From NCBI GenBank assembly GCA_001661515.1, contig LUVW01000017.1, positions 248,001-312,000 on the forward strand: a stretch of DNA of 64,000 bases. The letters run 5' to 3'. The notes under the pieces were generated by a model, which saw only the letters and a program-made list of their open reading frames with translations, did not search any database and had not been told where the DNA came from. The stretch comes from Capniomyces stellatus. Its lineage: Eukaryota; Kickxellomycota; Harpellomycetes; Harpellales; Legeriomycetaceae. The translations under genes were made by a program, and so were the position numbers. The stretch's first letter is position 1. Every line of letters starts with the position of its first letter. Below are positions 8,525 to 20,466 of the stretch, piece by piece.

Positions 8525-11467
8525 ATGAGTAAAAAAGAGAAAACAAAATCGGTACTGGAATACCACACTTTATCGATAAATGATTTAGTTCAAAGAATTA
8601 AATCTGATTTAAATCTAGGGCTGTCAGAACACGAGGTAGTGGAGAGCAGAAAAAAATATGGCAGAAACGAGTTGGTGGGGGAAGGAGGCCCAGTGGCATG
8701 GAGAATATTGGTAAAGCAGTTTGTGAATTTATTGGTTGTTATTCTGTTTGCGGCAGGAGTTTTGAGCTTTGTGGTAAAAGATTGGGCAGAAGGCACAGTT
8801 TTATTCGCCATTCTTATATTCAATGCAGCGCTTGGGTTTTCACAAGAATACAAGGCAGAAAAGACCGTTGAAAGTCTCAAGATGCTAACTTCTGCTGAGG
8901 CTAGAGTATTGCGGAGTGGAAAGCTGGTGAAGATTCCCACCATGGAAATAGTATTTGGCGATGTCCTGTTTTTAGAGAGCGGCGAGATTATTGGCGCAGA
9001 CTGCATGCTATTCGATGTAAATGGGCTTGAAGCAGACGAGGCACTGTTGACAGGCGAGGCGGCAGTAGTGTCAAAATCAGACAAAATAGTGGAGGTGGGG
9101 AATAAGGGCAGCAGCATTGGCGATAGAATAAACATAGGGTACTCTAGCACGGTGATTGCCAAGGGTAGGGCCAAAGGTTTGGTGTATGCTGTTGGAATGA
9201 AGACAGAGGTAGGGAAAATTGCACTGCAGCTACAAAACCATAAAGGTTCAAAGCCAAAGAAAACAGAGCTGAATAGATCACTGGACAATCTGGGAGTTTT
9301 CTTGATGGTAGTTTCTTTGGTGTGTGTGGTTGTGGTTTTTGGTGCTAACAAATTTAAAGTTAACACCGAGATTTTAATATATGCTGTTTCGTTGGCGATC
9401 GCTGTGATTCCAGAGGGATTGATGGCTGTGGTTACGTTAATAATGGCTCTAGGTGTACGAAAGATGAGCAAGCAGCAGGCATTGGTCAGAAAACTAAATT
9501 CAATTGAGGTGCTCGGCTCCATTACTGATGTTTGCTCGGACAAGACTGGGACACTCACCCAAGCTAAGATGGTGCTTGTCCGAGTATGGATACCGGGTGA
9601 GGGGGCTTATCGAGTAACTGGAATGGGGTATGACCCAATTGGCGAGCTGTTTACAAACGGCTGTAGTGATTGCGATGGGGACTCAGAGGTCAAGCCTGTG
9701 GCTGATATGACTAGATCGATGGAGAAAGTTGGACAAATCTCAAGAATATGCAACACATCGAACATCGAGTGTGATCCTAATACTGGCGAATGGATCACGA
9801 AAGGTAATCCTACAGAGATAGCACTTTTGGTTTTTTCCATTAAGTTAGAACAGCTTAGACCCAAATATGATATGAGCCATGGCTTGGTCAGCAAATATGG
9901 TGGACAGGGATATGATAACTTTAAGGTATTGTCAGATTTTCCGTTTGACAGCACTTTAAAACGAATGACAATAGTGGCGGAGGATAGTGGTAAAAACGTC
10001 ACAGCTTTTTTAAAAGGCGCCACAGAAAAAGTGGTCGAGTGCTGTGGCTATATTTTTGAAAATGGCGAGATTGAAAAAATCAGCCAAGAAGATTTGGAGA
10101 AAAGGACACAAAAAGAAATAGTTGAAATGGCAGGTGAAGGGCTGCGCGTGATATCTCTAGCTTACCGTGGCATTGGTAACACTCCTGGCGAAGCTGGCGT
10201 TGATATACACGATCGCAGCAAAGTAGAAACGGATATGGTGTATGTTGGCATGTTGGGGATATACGACGCGCCAAGACCAGAATCGAAAGCAAGCGTATTA
10301 AAGTGCTTCCAGGCTGGAATAAATGTTCGGATGCTCACAGGCGACCATCCGCTGACAGCAACTGCGATTGCAAGGCAAGTTGGAATACTTCCTGAAGAAA
10401 ATCCCAAAGACGTTGATGGGGGCTCTGACGTAGTTCAGGTAGAGTCGATGGTTATGCTAGCACAAGACTTTGATATGCTGACAGATAAGCAGGTTGATGA
10501 TTTGGTCTGTTTGCCTACTGTAATTGCACGATGCACACCCACCACAAAGGTCAAGCTGATTAAGGCGTTGCATAGGAGGGGCGCTATTGTTTCAATGACA
10601 GGCGATGGGGTGAACGACTCTCCTTCGCTAAAACATGCAGATGTTGGGATTGCCATGGGTATGACAGGGTCTGATGTTGCAAAGCAAGCTGCAGACATAG
10701 TCCTAACTGACGACAACTTTGCCACCATTGTAAAGGCGATTGGCGAAGGACGGAGAATGTACACAAACATAACAAAGGCAATAGTAAAACTAATAGGAAC
10801 AAACCTATCCATGCTTATTTGTTTGACTGTTGGTTTGACATTTGTTGATGACTCGCAGCAAACTATATTTCCTCTTTCTCCCGCATCCATACTGATATCC
10901 AATCTACTAACCAGCACCCCCCCTGCAATGTCGCTAGGCTGTGACCCTGCCCTTCCCGGAAATATGACTGACCCTCCTAAGCGTACAAAAGCTGGTATTT
11001 TCACTAGAGCTGTAATATGTGATATCGTTTTTTATGGCGTGCTAATCGGCTCACTTATCACTGCTGGGTTCTGGTTGGTAATTAGTGTTTTTGGCAACCA
11101 AAACCTTAGACACGACTGCAACGTACAGTACAACACCTCCTGCCAGACTGTTTATAGAGCGCGGGGGACAACTTTTGCAAACTTGACGCTTTTGACATCT
11201 TTCTACTCTTACTCTTGCCGAAACTTGAACTCGCCAACTCTGTCAAAATCTAGCATACGTGGCATATCCAGCAACAGAGGCTTGATTTTCAGTTTTATTG
11301 CTTCGTGCGCTCTAATAGTACTTATCCTATACGTTCCCTTTCTCAACCACTCTGTTTTTAAATTAGGCCCAATCTCCTGGGAATGGATTATTGTGTTTAC
11401 ATGCTCTATTATATATTTTGGCTTTGATTTTGTTTACAAGTATATAAAAATCAAATACTTTTTATAG
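8525..11467 (+). CDS. ENA: P-type cation-transporting ATPase, ENA (type IID) family
   Basis: A single-exon gene of 980 residues. Fungal type IID ATPases export Na+ (and K+ or Li+) across the plasma membrane using ATP. All P-type landmarks are present: an N-terminal cation-ATPase region (LSEHEVVESRKKYGRNEL), the actuator loop LEADEALLTGEAAV, M4 with IPEGLMAVVTL, the phosphorylation motif CSDKTGTLTQ with Asp339, the nucleotide-binding KGATEK, TGDHPLTATAIA, and the hinge TGDGVNDSPSLKHADVGIAMG. Features pointing to ENA rather than SERCA are GNPTEIALLVF, FPLSPASILISNLLTSTPPAM in M6 and the DPPKRTKAGIFTRAVICD loop. Length is slightly shorter than yeast Ena1. The actuator motif is TGEA where TGES is usual. 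The N-terminal Met is the first ATG and is followed directly by conserved sequence. Confidence 0.95.
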   Translation: MSKKEKTKSVLEYHTLSINDLVQRIKSDLNLGLSEHEVVESRKKYGRNELVGEGGPVAWRILVKQFVNLLVVILFAAGVLSFVVKDWAEGTVLFAILIFNAALGFSQEYKAEKTVESLKMLTSAEARVLRSGKLVKIPTMEIVFGDVLFLESGEIIGADCMLFDVNGLEADEALLTGEAAVVSKSDKIVEVGNKGSSIGDRINIGYSSTVIAKGRAKGLVYAVGMKTEVGKIALQLQNHKGSKPKKTELNRSLDNLGVFLMVVSLVCVVVVFGANKFKVNTEILIYAVSLAIAVIPEGLMAVVTLIMALGVRKMSKQQALVRKLNSIEVLGSITDVCSDKTGTLTQAKMVLVRVWIPGEGAYRVTGMGYDPIGELFTNGCSDCDGDSEVKPVADMTRSMEKVGQISRICNTSNIECDPNTGEWITKGNPTEIALLVFSIKLEQLRPKYDMSHGLVSKYGGQGYDNFKVLSDFPFDSTLKRMTIVAEDSGKNVTAFLKGATEKVVECCGYIFENGEIEKISQEDLEKRTQKEIVEMAGEGLRVISLAYRGIGNTPGEAGVDIHDRSKVETDMVYVGMLGIYDAPRPESKASVLKCFQAGINVRMLTGDHPLTATAIARQVGILPEENPKDVDGGSDVVQVESMVMLAQDFDMLTDKQVDDLVCLPTVIARCTPTTKVKLIKALHRRGAIVSMTGDGVNDSPSLKHADVGIAMGMTGSDVAKQAADIVLTDDNFATIVKAIGEGRRMYTNITKAIVKLIGTNLSMLICLTVGLTFVDDSQQTIFPLSPASILISNLLTSTPPAMSLGCDPALPGNMTDPPKRTKAGIFTRAVICDIVFYGVLIGSLITAGFWLVISVFGNQNLRHDCNVQYNTSCQTVYRARGTTFANLTLLTSFYSYSCRNLNSPTLSKSSIRGISSNRGLIFSFIASCALIVLILYVPFLNHSVFKLGPISWEWIIVFTCSIIYFGFDFVYKYIKIKYFL

Positions 11468-11504
11468 TGATAGATTTCACAATTTTTTTAATATGTATTT
11501 TATA

Positions 11505-11594
11505 TGTGATTTATTGGCAACAGAATCGACATCACATCACATCACATCACATCACATCACATCACATCACATCACATCACATCACAACATACAT
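11505..11594 (+). repeat. dispersed 3' element, copy 2, with (ATCAC)11 expansion
   Basis: It starts 38 nt after the ATPase stop with TGTGA, then TTTATTGGCAACAGAATC. Eleven perfect ATCAC units follow (11531-11585), then AACATACA. The flanking core and end motifs match the copies after TBCE and after the ammonium transporter. The pentanucleotide array occupies the position of the short spacer in the other copies. Confidence 0.8.
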
Positions 11595-12028
11595 TATGAA
11601 ATTTTGAAATTATGAAAAAAATTAGCTATTAGCTCTATACCAGCAAGCGTGCATTTCACTTTGTTGTAACTAATACACACGCCCCCACATCTCTCTTTAT
11701 TTGTTAAAGGGTCGGTTATGTTAACAAAGTTATACTTTTTTGCCTTTCTCTCATTTTTTATCGAGGGGAGAGAGAAGGGGGGGGTTCTTTAGATCGAGGT
11801 CATAATCTTAAATTCATTGATGCGAATAAACAAAAAGCTGCATGTAGGCAAACGTATATGTGGTATGGGTAAGTATTTAGATTAATCGTATCAAAATAGA
11901 GGTGCTAAAACAAAACTGATTTTTTTTAAATAAAAAACTATACAATATTAAGAAATACGTGCTTGCTAAGCTGCAGTATGTAGTATAAATAAAAGGCATG
12001 TGTAATTATGTTTTAAATAAAGGACGCG

Positions 12029-12271
12029 ATGTTCAAAGCTATCTGTTTTAAGGATGGGTGTTTATGTGTAGGTGCGGGGATGGGTGTGGTGCTGAGACTA
12101 ACTCCAGGAGATAGTATGTACAAGTTAAAGCCTTTGGGTAATAGCAATGTTCAACAAGAGGTCTCTTTGCAACTATTTGCTAGTAAACATTTCAAACACT
12201 TGTCATGGGAACTTGATGATGAAGTCACTTTTAACACTCGCAGCAGCCGGGACACTAGCTTTCATGTCTAA
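12029..12271 (+). CDS. hypothetical 80-residue ORF, weak
   Basis: A TATAAATA at 11984-11991 sits 38 nt before this ATG, which is the main reason to record it. The product (MFKAICFKDGCLCVGAGMG...) is not recognised. An overlapping frame from 12209 (MKSLLTLAAAGTLAFMSK...) looks like a hydrophobic leader and ends at a possible donor (CTCG|GTAAAG) near 12327. The transcript may therefore encode that frame instead. No downstream exon could be identified. Confidence 0.25.
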   Translation: MFKAICFKDGCLCVGAGMGVVLRLTPGDSMYKLKPLGNSNVQQEVSLQLFASKHFKHLSWELDDEVTFNTRSSRDTSFHV

Positions 12272-12329
12272 ACCTCGGATGTTGACCTACACAGCCTTGT
12301 CTGGACTGATCACTCTTCAAGCTCGGTAA

Positions 12330-13471
12330 AGTCCTCTTTAGGGTATTTTGGGATCTCTCTTTGTGGTTTGTTGTCCATTTAGACCGGTTGTTGTGTGTTT
12401 TTACCTATGCTTTTAACTTACTAATATTCTGGAAAGTTCCGGAAAAAAAAAAGCAAAAAGACTAAAAATGAGCACGAGTAGACTATATAAATTTAAAACT
12501 CAGACACTGCTAAAGGATAGTGGATCAAAATTTAAAATATTACTTTTGGGTTATCTTTATATTCTTTTACTGCAATTCAATCTTAGACTTTTAAATGATT
12601 AGTAATGGTACCTGAGTATGTTTATATTTGGAATTGGTGAAATGCTATTTTTTTAAATTTTTTTTTACTGAAATTAATTTTTTTTTTTTGGCATTTACTC
12701 GACATGATTGAATTTCTTAAAAGTATGATTTGGTTGAACTCAATTGCGTTTAGGTGTTTAGTTAGGAGAAAAAAATAATCTAGATTCGATGGTTTTTTAT
12801 GTTTAGCATTATTAGTTAATTAAATCAATTGTAAATCTGTCACACTGATTCAAACTGCTGTGTATCACATTAGAACCTTTTCTTTAATAGTTGCTAGCCC
12901 AATTACTGTTTGACTTTTCGTTTGTTCGTGCTATCATTCTCATTTCGCTCGTTTTTTTTTATCTTTGCCTCCAAATATTTCAACGTATTTGAAACCCCTT
13001 TTGAAAACTGTGCAAATATCATTTTCAGTAAGTTTAGTTAATAATAATAATAATAATAATACACAATTACAAATTTGGGTTTAATCATTAACACTGAAAA
13101 ATACAAACCACGCTTGAGCCTAGGTAGATTAGTAATGGACCCTCAAGCAAGTCAAAAAAAATCATCAGCTTGGAAAAAGCAGAGGGGTGGGGTTGAAATA
13201 CAATGCTCGATAATAAAGCTAAATCATAGGCAAAAATAAAAAGCAAAAGACAAAAACAAAGGATAAAAACAAAAGTCAATCAACAAGACCCGAGTACAAA
13301 TATACAGGCAAATTGCGCCAATACACCCAATTTGATAATCGCTATCGAAAAGCAAGTATCTGCGTCCAGTTACTTTAAAAGATCTTTTTGTTTTATTGAA
13401 ATGTTTTAAAGATACTTTTGAAATCAGTCTCGCGCTTTTAGTTTAAGTAGCCCTCTCATCGAGTTTCCTCG

Positions 13472-13504
<33 letters not shown>

Positions 13505-15679
13505 NCCCCCCCCCCCCTCGCCCCCCCCCTCCTCTCCCCATCCTCATAATCAACCGTTTGGGACCTAGATGTCCAAAATCGGATTTCTGCTAGATTAATC
13601 AATTGTCAATTATCAATCAGGAACAGGATATCCTTGAAGCAATTATACCTATATCTGGATTCTGCTATTTAATTGCAATCGAAGTTTTGATTAAAGATTA
13701 GTCTTTGCTGTTTACGAACGATTCAAGCAACACAGGCTCGTAATCGGTGTTAACCAGGTTATGATGTGTCATAGTATTTCAAATAGGCACGTTTTTTTTT
13801 TGTTTATTTTTTTGTTTTGGCTTTTACCAATCAAGATATAATAGTCGAAACGGCCAGCACACCTATTGTCAGATTGTTTGCGGATGGGATTTGAGCTTTC
13901 AACTCTTGATTTGGTGTATTGGTTTTAGAGACCATCAATTGACCGATGAAGATTGGATACAAGAAGCCAACACCAATATTGCAAATTCCTGACTCTTAAA
14001 CGAATTCGAAGTCAAGTTGAGGGCTGTTTCCCCGTCCAAATCAGCTGAAAAGTAAACATACGTTCATATCCCGAAATTATCAACTTCAATCAATAGAGTG
14101 TTACAAATGTAATAATAATTGATGTATTTGTAAAACCAGTACATTTAACAAAACTATAGAAATTAGCAGTGCAGTGCAGAGCAAGGTCATCCTAATATTT
14201 AGTTGAATGAATTTGGAATGTATACATCAATATTTGTATTTCCAAGATCAGCAATTCGCCAACAAGTAAACACGCAAATTAGCGCACTTTAAAAAGTAAT
14301 ATTAAAACGGCAACATTAATATTATGCTGCTTAATAAAGTAATGCGCAAATTCTTTTTTGAGCAATACAGCTTATTTAAGAATTGCGAGTTTATTTTAGC
14401 CTTGTTACTCATTTTCAATTAATTAGTAAACAACTCGACAATATTATTTTTTACATTTGATTTATTCTACATTGGATTTAATTAAAAATACGCATAATGA
14501 TTAAATGAGTATCTAAAAGTTTGTGTAACCCATTGTTACACGTAGACGTTATATTACTCATGAGCTATCGAGTCAATACTAAGTTTGGGTTTGGATTTAT
14601 ATCCGGGCTGGAGTTGGAGTTGGAGTTGGAGCTGCGATTTGTTTTTCATTTCTAAGTTCTACAAGTACCTTGATATGCTCTAGTACAACAGTATAAACCA
14701 TATATAAAGATGGTATAGCTTTACAAACATTGTTTCTATTAGGAAGTCGAGCTTTAGCGAGAGAGTAAAGCCGACTATATTTCACCAAGAGTCGCACTTT
14801 TCCAAACAAGAAAATGTTTCAATCTTAATCCAGGTTACATAATACCAATCGACAGCCAATATATGCTATACTACTATCATCTATAACATATGTCCCAAAT
14901 GTTGTGGATAAATTTGTAGCTGTTAATATAGCTCATAATTGCATTTGTAGTTTGGTCAGTATTTGTTAACTACCATGAGGCATTAAATAGTCCCAACATC
15001 AAAAATCCGGAGCGTCGTTTTATGTTACATACATCTTAGTTTACCAATATATGCTCTATATTCGGGCAAACTCAGCAAATCTAAACAGGGGCATTTTGGG
15101 TGTGACACTGAAACATCACAGTGCACTTGACAAATATCAGTTCAACTTACTGCAAGCAAAATAAAACGGCATTAAGCATCCCAAACGGTGCCTGGAAACT
15201 ACCAATAGAAATTAAAGTCGATATAATTTGGTTCACCACTAGCGTTCAAAAGAAACAAATGGTATGTTTAAAAGGAAAAGTAATGGTCAGGTTGCCTATG
15301 GTCTTTTACTTGCTTTAATATAAACTAAATTTTGCTTGGCTTTTTTTATTATTGGTTACTTGGTTATTTTGATTCGCTTTTTATTTTATTTTTGCTGCAG
15401 TTTAGTTTATTATTTTTAATTTTCCAATTACTATTACTGAAGTGCTCCAATTTTTATCGTTATCATTGAAATACACCAACTTTTTGTGACTATTGAAGTC
15501 TGGCGAATTAAGCAAATAATCGGCAATAAGCTCTTTTCTGGAAAGTGAGAATATCTATCATAGCTGTAGATCAATTGTTCATTTTATTTCATATTTTGTT
15601 TTCCAAAGAGGCGAATTAACAATTGGTAATTAATAAGACGAAAACAAAACAAGAAATAGAGCAGAACAGTGTGCATAAG
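12330..15679. other. long noncoding interval
   Basis: 3.3 kb of AT-rich DNA with no protein-like ORF. It contains a trinucleotide run near 13040-13063 (AAT repeats), the poly-C tract at 13472-13529, and a GGAGTT tandem near 14610-14632. The right part presumably includes the acyl-CoA synthetase promoter. No RNA gene was recognised. Confidence 0.5.
13472..13529. repeat. poly-C tract with an unresolved base
   Basis: A run of C from 13472 to 13517, broken only by an N at 13505, then TCG and nine more C. The single N inside the homopolymer suggests that the assembler joined two sides of a tract whose true length is unknown. Confidence 0.9.
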
Positions 15680-17843
15680 ATGACAGTTGAGGAACACGAA
15701 AGGATTCCATTTACTCTCGAGGACTATTCCAGAATAAAAGAGTTTACTGTTGAGGTAGAACCTGCCTCTTCAGACACAGAGGGACCTATTCGTCGATGTC
15801 TTGCAGCAGAGAATAAGTTGGTTGACGGGGCAAGAGGTGGAATCAAGACAATCCATGAGCTGTTTCAAAGAAGCGTAGGTAAATTTCAAGACAGGAAATT
15901 GATGGGGCAAAGACGGGTATTGGAGGAGGTAATGGAAGAAAAGGTCATATCCACGATTGTAGATGGGGAGAGGGTGGAAAGCAAGAAGCAATGGAAGTAC
16001 TTCAAACTATCTGGCTACGAATGGATGAATTATCTGGAATGCCTAGAGTATACAAAGTTGGTTGGAGCAGGGCTGGTTAGATTGGGAATCACGAGGAATG
16101 ATAGAGTTATGATATTCTCTCAGACTTGGTAAGTGTAAAAAGAAAGGATAAATTCAAATTGCTACTATGATGCACGAATTAATATAATCTAAAAACATGA
16201 TGTTTAATATTAGCCGAGAGTGGCTACTCTTCTACCTGGGATCAACATCGCAATCTATTCAAGTGGCTACAGCGTATAGTACACTTAAAGAGGAAGGGTT
16301 GCTATTTAGCCTGGAAGAAACAGAGAGCAAGGCGATTTTTTTATCAAGCGAGCACTTGGAGTTGGGATTTAAAGTAGCTTCAAGATGCCCAAAGCTGGAG
16401 TCAATAATATATTACGGGGATAAAGTTGATAAAGCTACATTGAAGAGGCTAAGAAAAAATAAAATTAGGTGCTACAGGCTTGGAGATGTTTTGGAGTTGG
16501 GGAAGAATAACATGGTAGAATCAAACCCACCAGAACCTGAGGATACAGCGCTTATAATGTATACCTCGGGAAGCACAGGGAATCCAAAGGGTGTGGTGAT
16601 TTCACATCTCAACATGGTTAGCATTATAGGAGGGCTTGACGATTTCCTTACATTGTACCTAAGCGGAAGCGATGTTTTGCTTTGTTATTTGCCACTGGCG
16701 CATGTTTTGGAGTTTATGGTTGAGATTGTTGCTTTATACCTTGGGGTTTCGCTTGGCTATGGAAGTGTTAAAACACTGACGGCCGATAATGTACGAGGGT
16801 GCAAAGGAGATATGCAGGAATTGGAGCCGACGGTGATGATTGGGGTGCCTCAGGTCTGGGATACAATAAGAGCTGGTATACTGCGGAAGGTTGAGGGGAT
16901 GGGCGTGATTAGGTCGTCGATATTTAGGGGATCCACTTACCTAAAATCCAAAATGAGAGAATACGGGCTATCGACATGGGCAATTGACAATTTTGTGCTG
17001 TCAAATGTAAAAACCATAACGGGAGGAAAGCTTAGGTTTGCGATTACGGGAGGCGCCCCAATTTCAGAGGAAACACAGATATTCTTGACCAACATTATTT
17101 GCCCTGTGGTCCAAGGATACGGACTTACAGAGTGTAGCGGTTTAATCTCTGTTCAAGCCCCGAGTAACATCACAACAGGAACAGTGGGCATAATTGTTCC
17201 CAGCGTGGAAGTGAAGCTTGTCGATGTCCAAGAAACGGAGTATAAGGCCTTGGAAAACAAGGGCGAGATTTGGGTTAGGGGACCTTCGATTTTCAAGAGC
17301 TATTTAAACAATACCGAGGAGACAGAAAAAGCAATAACAAAAGATGGTTGGTTTAAAACTGGCGATGTCGGAATGTGGATGCCAAACGGCGATTTGAAGA
17401 TTGTTGATAGAGTGAAAAACCTTGTAAAATTATCCAATGGCGAGTACATCGCCTTGGAAAGGCTCGAGAGTTTGTACAAACTATCTTTGTTTATAGACAA
17501 TATCTGTGTATGCGCCGAGTCTTTATATAAAGAGCCGGTGGCTTTGATAACGCTTAATCAAGCTTATTTGACTGATTTTGCCCAAAGAAACAAGTTACAG
17601 TACAGTAATCTGGAGGAACTTTGTCAGTCCAAGTTTATTTACATCTCAGTAAGCAGTACTTTTAAAGACATTGTAAAAAATAACAATCTGCTAAAATCCG
17701 AAACGATCAACCGTTTTTATCTAACCATCGATACCTGGCTCCCAGAGAATGGAATGCTTACTGCTGCATCGAAACTCAGACGTAATGTCATCACCTCTTG
17801 TTACAGTTCTCAACTTAAAAACCTCTACAATTCTATAACGTAG
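15680..17843 (+). CDS. long-chain acyl-CoA synthetase (AMP-forming)
   Basis: Exons 15680-16128 and 16214-17843 (85-nt intron, GTAAGT..TTAG) give 692 residues. The enzyme activates fatty acids to acyl-CoA with ATP through an acyl-adenylate. The ANL-superfamily motifs are in order: the P-loop YTSGSTGNPKGVVISH, LPLAHVLEF, the linker-side QGYGLTECSG, GWFKTGDVGMW and the fatty-acid signature DRVKNLVKLSNGEYIALE. The intron splits a Cys codon in FSQTCREWL, the position corresponding to AQT-x-EW in ACSL proteins. The start is the first ATG in frame; codons upstream are open but begin only with TTG. Length is typical of ACSL/Faa proteins (about 700). No C-terminal peroxisomal SKL-like signal is present (ends NSIT). 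Converges with the subtilase gene. Confidence 0.94.
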
Positions 17844-18205
17844 TGGGTATCATACACATACATGTGTGTATGCTTACTTTACGTACATATATATATATAT
17901 ATGCATATATTCTGATATCATTGACAAAGTTCAATTTGCATTCAATATTTACTATTTAATTACTATGCATGGGTTGCCTGCAACAATAACAATAACATCA
18001 TCATCATTATTTTCTTTTGCCAATTATTGTTTTACTACTATTCGTTAGTTTTTTATATTGAAAAAAATATGGCAATATCATTTATTTATTTTCAATCTAA
18101 TTTTTAGATATTCACATCATTTACAAATATATGTGCGAGTTTGTGCGGGTAGCGTTTATATTCATGTTACCAAGCTCAAATTGGTCGAGGTGGCTTCCTT
18201 GTAGG

Positions 18206-18261
18206 CTGATGACATATAACTGATGACATGTAGCTGATGAAATATACCTGATGACGCAAAA
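18206..18261 (+). repeat. four tandem 14-bp units beginning CTGATGA
   Basis: Four consecutive 14-mers start at 18206, 18220, 18234 and 18248. Each opens with CTGATGA and then varies (CATATAA, CATGTAG, AATATAC, CGCAAAA). They lie between two convergent genes, about 360 nt beyond the acyl-CoA synthetase stop. Only the first seven bases are invariant. Confidence 0.8.
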
Positions 18262-18607
18262 TGTAAAATATTGCTTTGTGTATTGACGTTCAATTGAACT
18301 TTTCTTTTCTTTTTCTTTTCTTTGCTTTGCTTTTTTTTCTTTATTTATTTTATGTGTATATATAAAACATACATCGTAGATCTGGGATATATTAGCATTG
18401 GGATTGGCGATTATCTTTAATCGAGCGGCAGGCTGACCAGAAAGTTTGAAAACAAAGCAAAAAAAAAAAAAGGAAAAAAAGGTGTAAAGAAAAAGGATAG
18501 GAAAACAGAGATACTGTAAAATTCAAAAAAGTCTAAAGTTGGGTTTAAATGGTCAACTCTTTAACCTTTATTCTTACTGATATCTTCTATTAGCGAAGTT
18601 TATTTGA

Positions 18608-19885
18608 CTATTTCTTTGGTGGATGTATATAAACAAGCAAACTGTCGTCTTCGTCAATGATATTGGTGACAATATCTCTTGAGGCGAGAGCATTCATCAG
18701 AAGCTTTAGCTGTGGTCCAGACATAATATCCTCGTCCAAACTCATTAGATAAGCTGATACACCAGCAACGTGGGGTGCGGCCATGCTTGTTCCAGATTTG
18801 ACTGCAAATGAGTTTTTGGATTTGCTGGTTGCAGATAAAATGTTGCGTCCTGGAGCATACACGTTGAGACATTGACCAAAGTTTGAGAACGACGATCTAC
18901 TATCATCTATGTCAATTGATCCAACGGTGATGGCAAGTGCTGCGGCTCCTGGTGAGGTGGAGCAGCAGTCGACGTTGTTGTTTCCTGATGCAATGGTGAA
19001 GGTTACGCCGCTGAGCACACCAGCGTTTACAGCGTCATCGGTGGGTTTGTGGTAAGGGCCGTTCATGCTGATGTTGACAATTGTCTTGGCGCCACATATC
19101 CCCTTCAAGCGATTTTCCTCAACACGCTCACTGTGTCTTTGAAGCACAAAGTCGATTCCTTTCATACAGTCAGATGCGTATGATTGGCCGTTTTTACGGA
19201 TAGTTTTCACAGAAATAAGTTTGACTTTTTTGGCTACACCATATGTCTTTCCGCCAACAATAGCTGAGACATGGGTTCCGTGGCCAATGATATCTTCAGC
19301 ACCTTCCTCTTCAGCAAAAACAGCGCCGAAAGATGCGCGGCCTTCAAACTCATCGTGGTCAAGTCTGATTCCACTGTCAATCATGTAAACTGTTACGCCT
19401 CTACCAGCGGACGGTCCGTACCTGAACTCGTAGTCGGTGGCGTTTGGGTCGATAGTGTCGCGTTGAGATAGTCTGGCCAAGTTCCATGTGGTGTTTGTTT
19501 GGACCTCGGAGATGGAGAAGATTTGGTCTCTTTCGACATAATCGACTTCAGGAGATTTTCTAATCATGTCGAGGACTTCTGGGTTGAAGGTTCCAGAGTA
19601 TCCTACTAGGCCGTGGGTGTAGGTGTGGATGACTTGGTTTTTGAATTCGTCAGAGTTTTCGTTGTAAGTGGACATAAATGAGTTTACATAGTTGATGTGG
19701 GAAGGCAAGAGATGCTTGGCTAGACCATCTTTGTTTTTCATGACTACAACGTATTTGTCAGGGACTGCAATTGGGTGTCCATGGTCTAGTAGTGGAGCCA
19801 TGTACTCTTGCTTTAGTGGAATTTGTTTGCAGCAGTTGGCAACTCTGACTATAAAAGCAGCAAATATGAATTTGCCATAAATCAT
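18608..19885 (-). CDS. secreted subtilisin-like serine protease (S8, proteinase K type)
   Basis: A single exon of 425 residues. A short hydrophobic signal (KFIFAAFIV) precedes an inhibitor I9 propeptide (from about KYVVVMKNKD to DYVERDQIF). The catalytic domain starts near TTWNLARLSQRD. The triad is visible: Asp about 170 (MIDSGI), His about 202 (GHGTHVSA) and Ser about 367 (SGTSMAAPHVAG); the oxyanion Asn is in TIASGNNN. The motif set and the TTWNLARLS start are those of fungal proteinase K/cerevisin-like enzymes, which degrade extracellular or vacuolar protein. A Cys pair in NVDCCSTSPG is typical of this group. The start is the only ATG that gives a signal peptide. Confidence 0.94.
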   Translation of the reverse strand: MIYGKFIFAAFIVRVANCCKQIPLKQEYMAPLLDHGHPIAVPDKYVVVMKNKDGLAKHLLPSHINYVNSFMSTYNENSDEFKNQVIHTYTHGLVGYSGTFNPEVLDMIRKSPEVDYVERDQIFSISEVQTNTTWNLARLSQRDTIDPNATDYEFRYGPSAGRGVTVYMIDSGIRLDHDEFEGRASFGAVFAEEEGAEDIIGHGTHVSAIVGGKTYGVAKKVKLISVKTIRKNGQSYASDCMKGIDFVLQRHSERVEENRLKGICGAKTIVNISMNGPYHKPTDDAVNAGVLSGVTFTIASGNNNVDCCSTSPGAAALAITVGSIDIDDSRSSFSNFGQCLNVYAPGRNILSATSKSKNSFAVKSGTSMAAPHVAGVSAYLMSLDEDIMSGPQLKLLMNALASRDIVTNIIDEDDSLLVYIHPPKK

Positions 19886-20433
19886 GGTATTGACAAGTTA
19901 TGTATATATGTATGTAGGTTTGTGTGTGTTTGTGCTGTTGTATCCGAGTTTTAAAACCCCGGTTTAAATTATATTGATGTAAAAAAATAAATCTATCGGT
20001 GAATGATGAACTAACAAACCAAGGACTTTAATGTAATCAAACCGTATTGTATTTAAATGGAATCTATATGTTAAACTACAACGAGATTATGAATAATTCT
20101 GTTGTCAACTAAATGATAAATAAAAAAAACAAGCCGAGCCTTATTTATATAGTTCAAGTACTTGCAGTAATATTGGTAAATTTCTTTCCCACTTTTTTTT
20201 CTTTTTCCTTTACTTTTTCTTTTCCTTCTTTGTTTTTTGTAGTTTATGGAAAAAGAAACAGGTAGAAAAAAAAAGTAGTATGATACGATAAAGTCCGTCA
20301 AAATGTAAGCGATTAGTATTGACAATTGACTGATAGATGAAGTGGAGCGAAGGAGGTTAAATAAAGATAAAAGGGCTCTTCCCAATGTCTTTAAAGTTTT
20401 TGATAAAACTTGTGATTAGTGGGTTGTCTGCGG

Positions 20434-20466
<33 letters not shown>

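Noticed and set aside
8590..9558. 322-codon ORF antisense to the ENA ATPase
   Set aside because: Shadow frame of a strongly supported gene. Composition is Ser/Thr/Pro-rich as expected for antisense of this coding sequence, with no motif.
18206..18261. C/D-box snoRNA cluster because of repeated CTGATGA
   Set aside because: A 14-bp period leaves no room for guide regions or paired C and D boxes.
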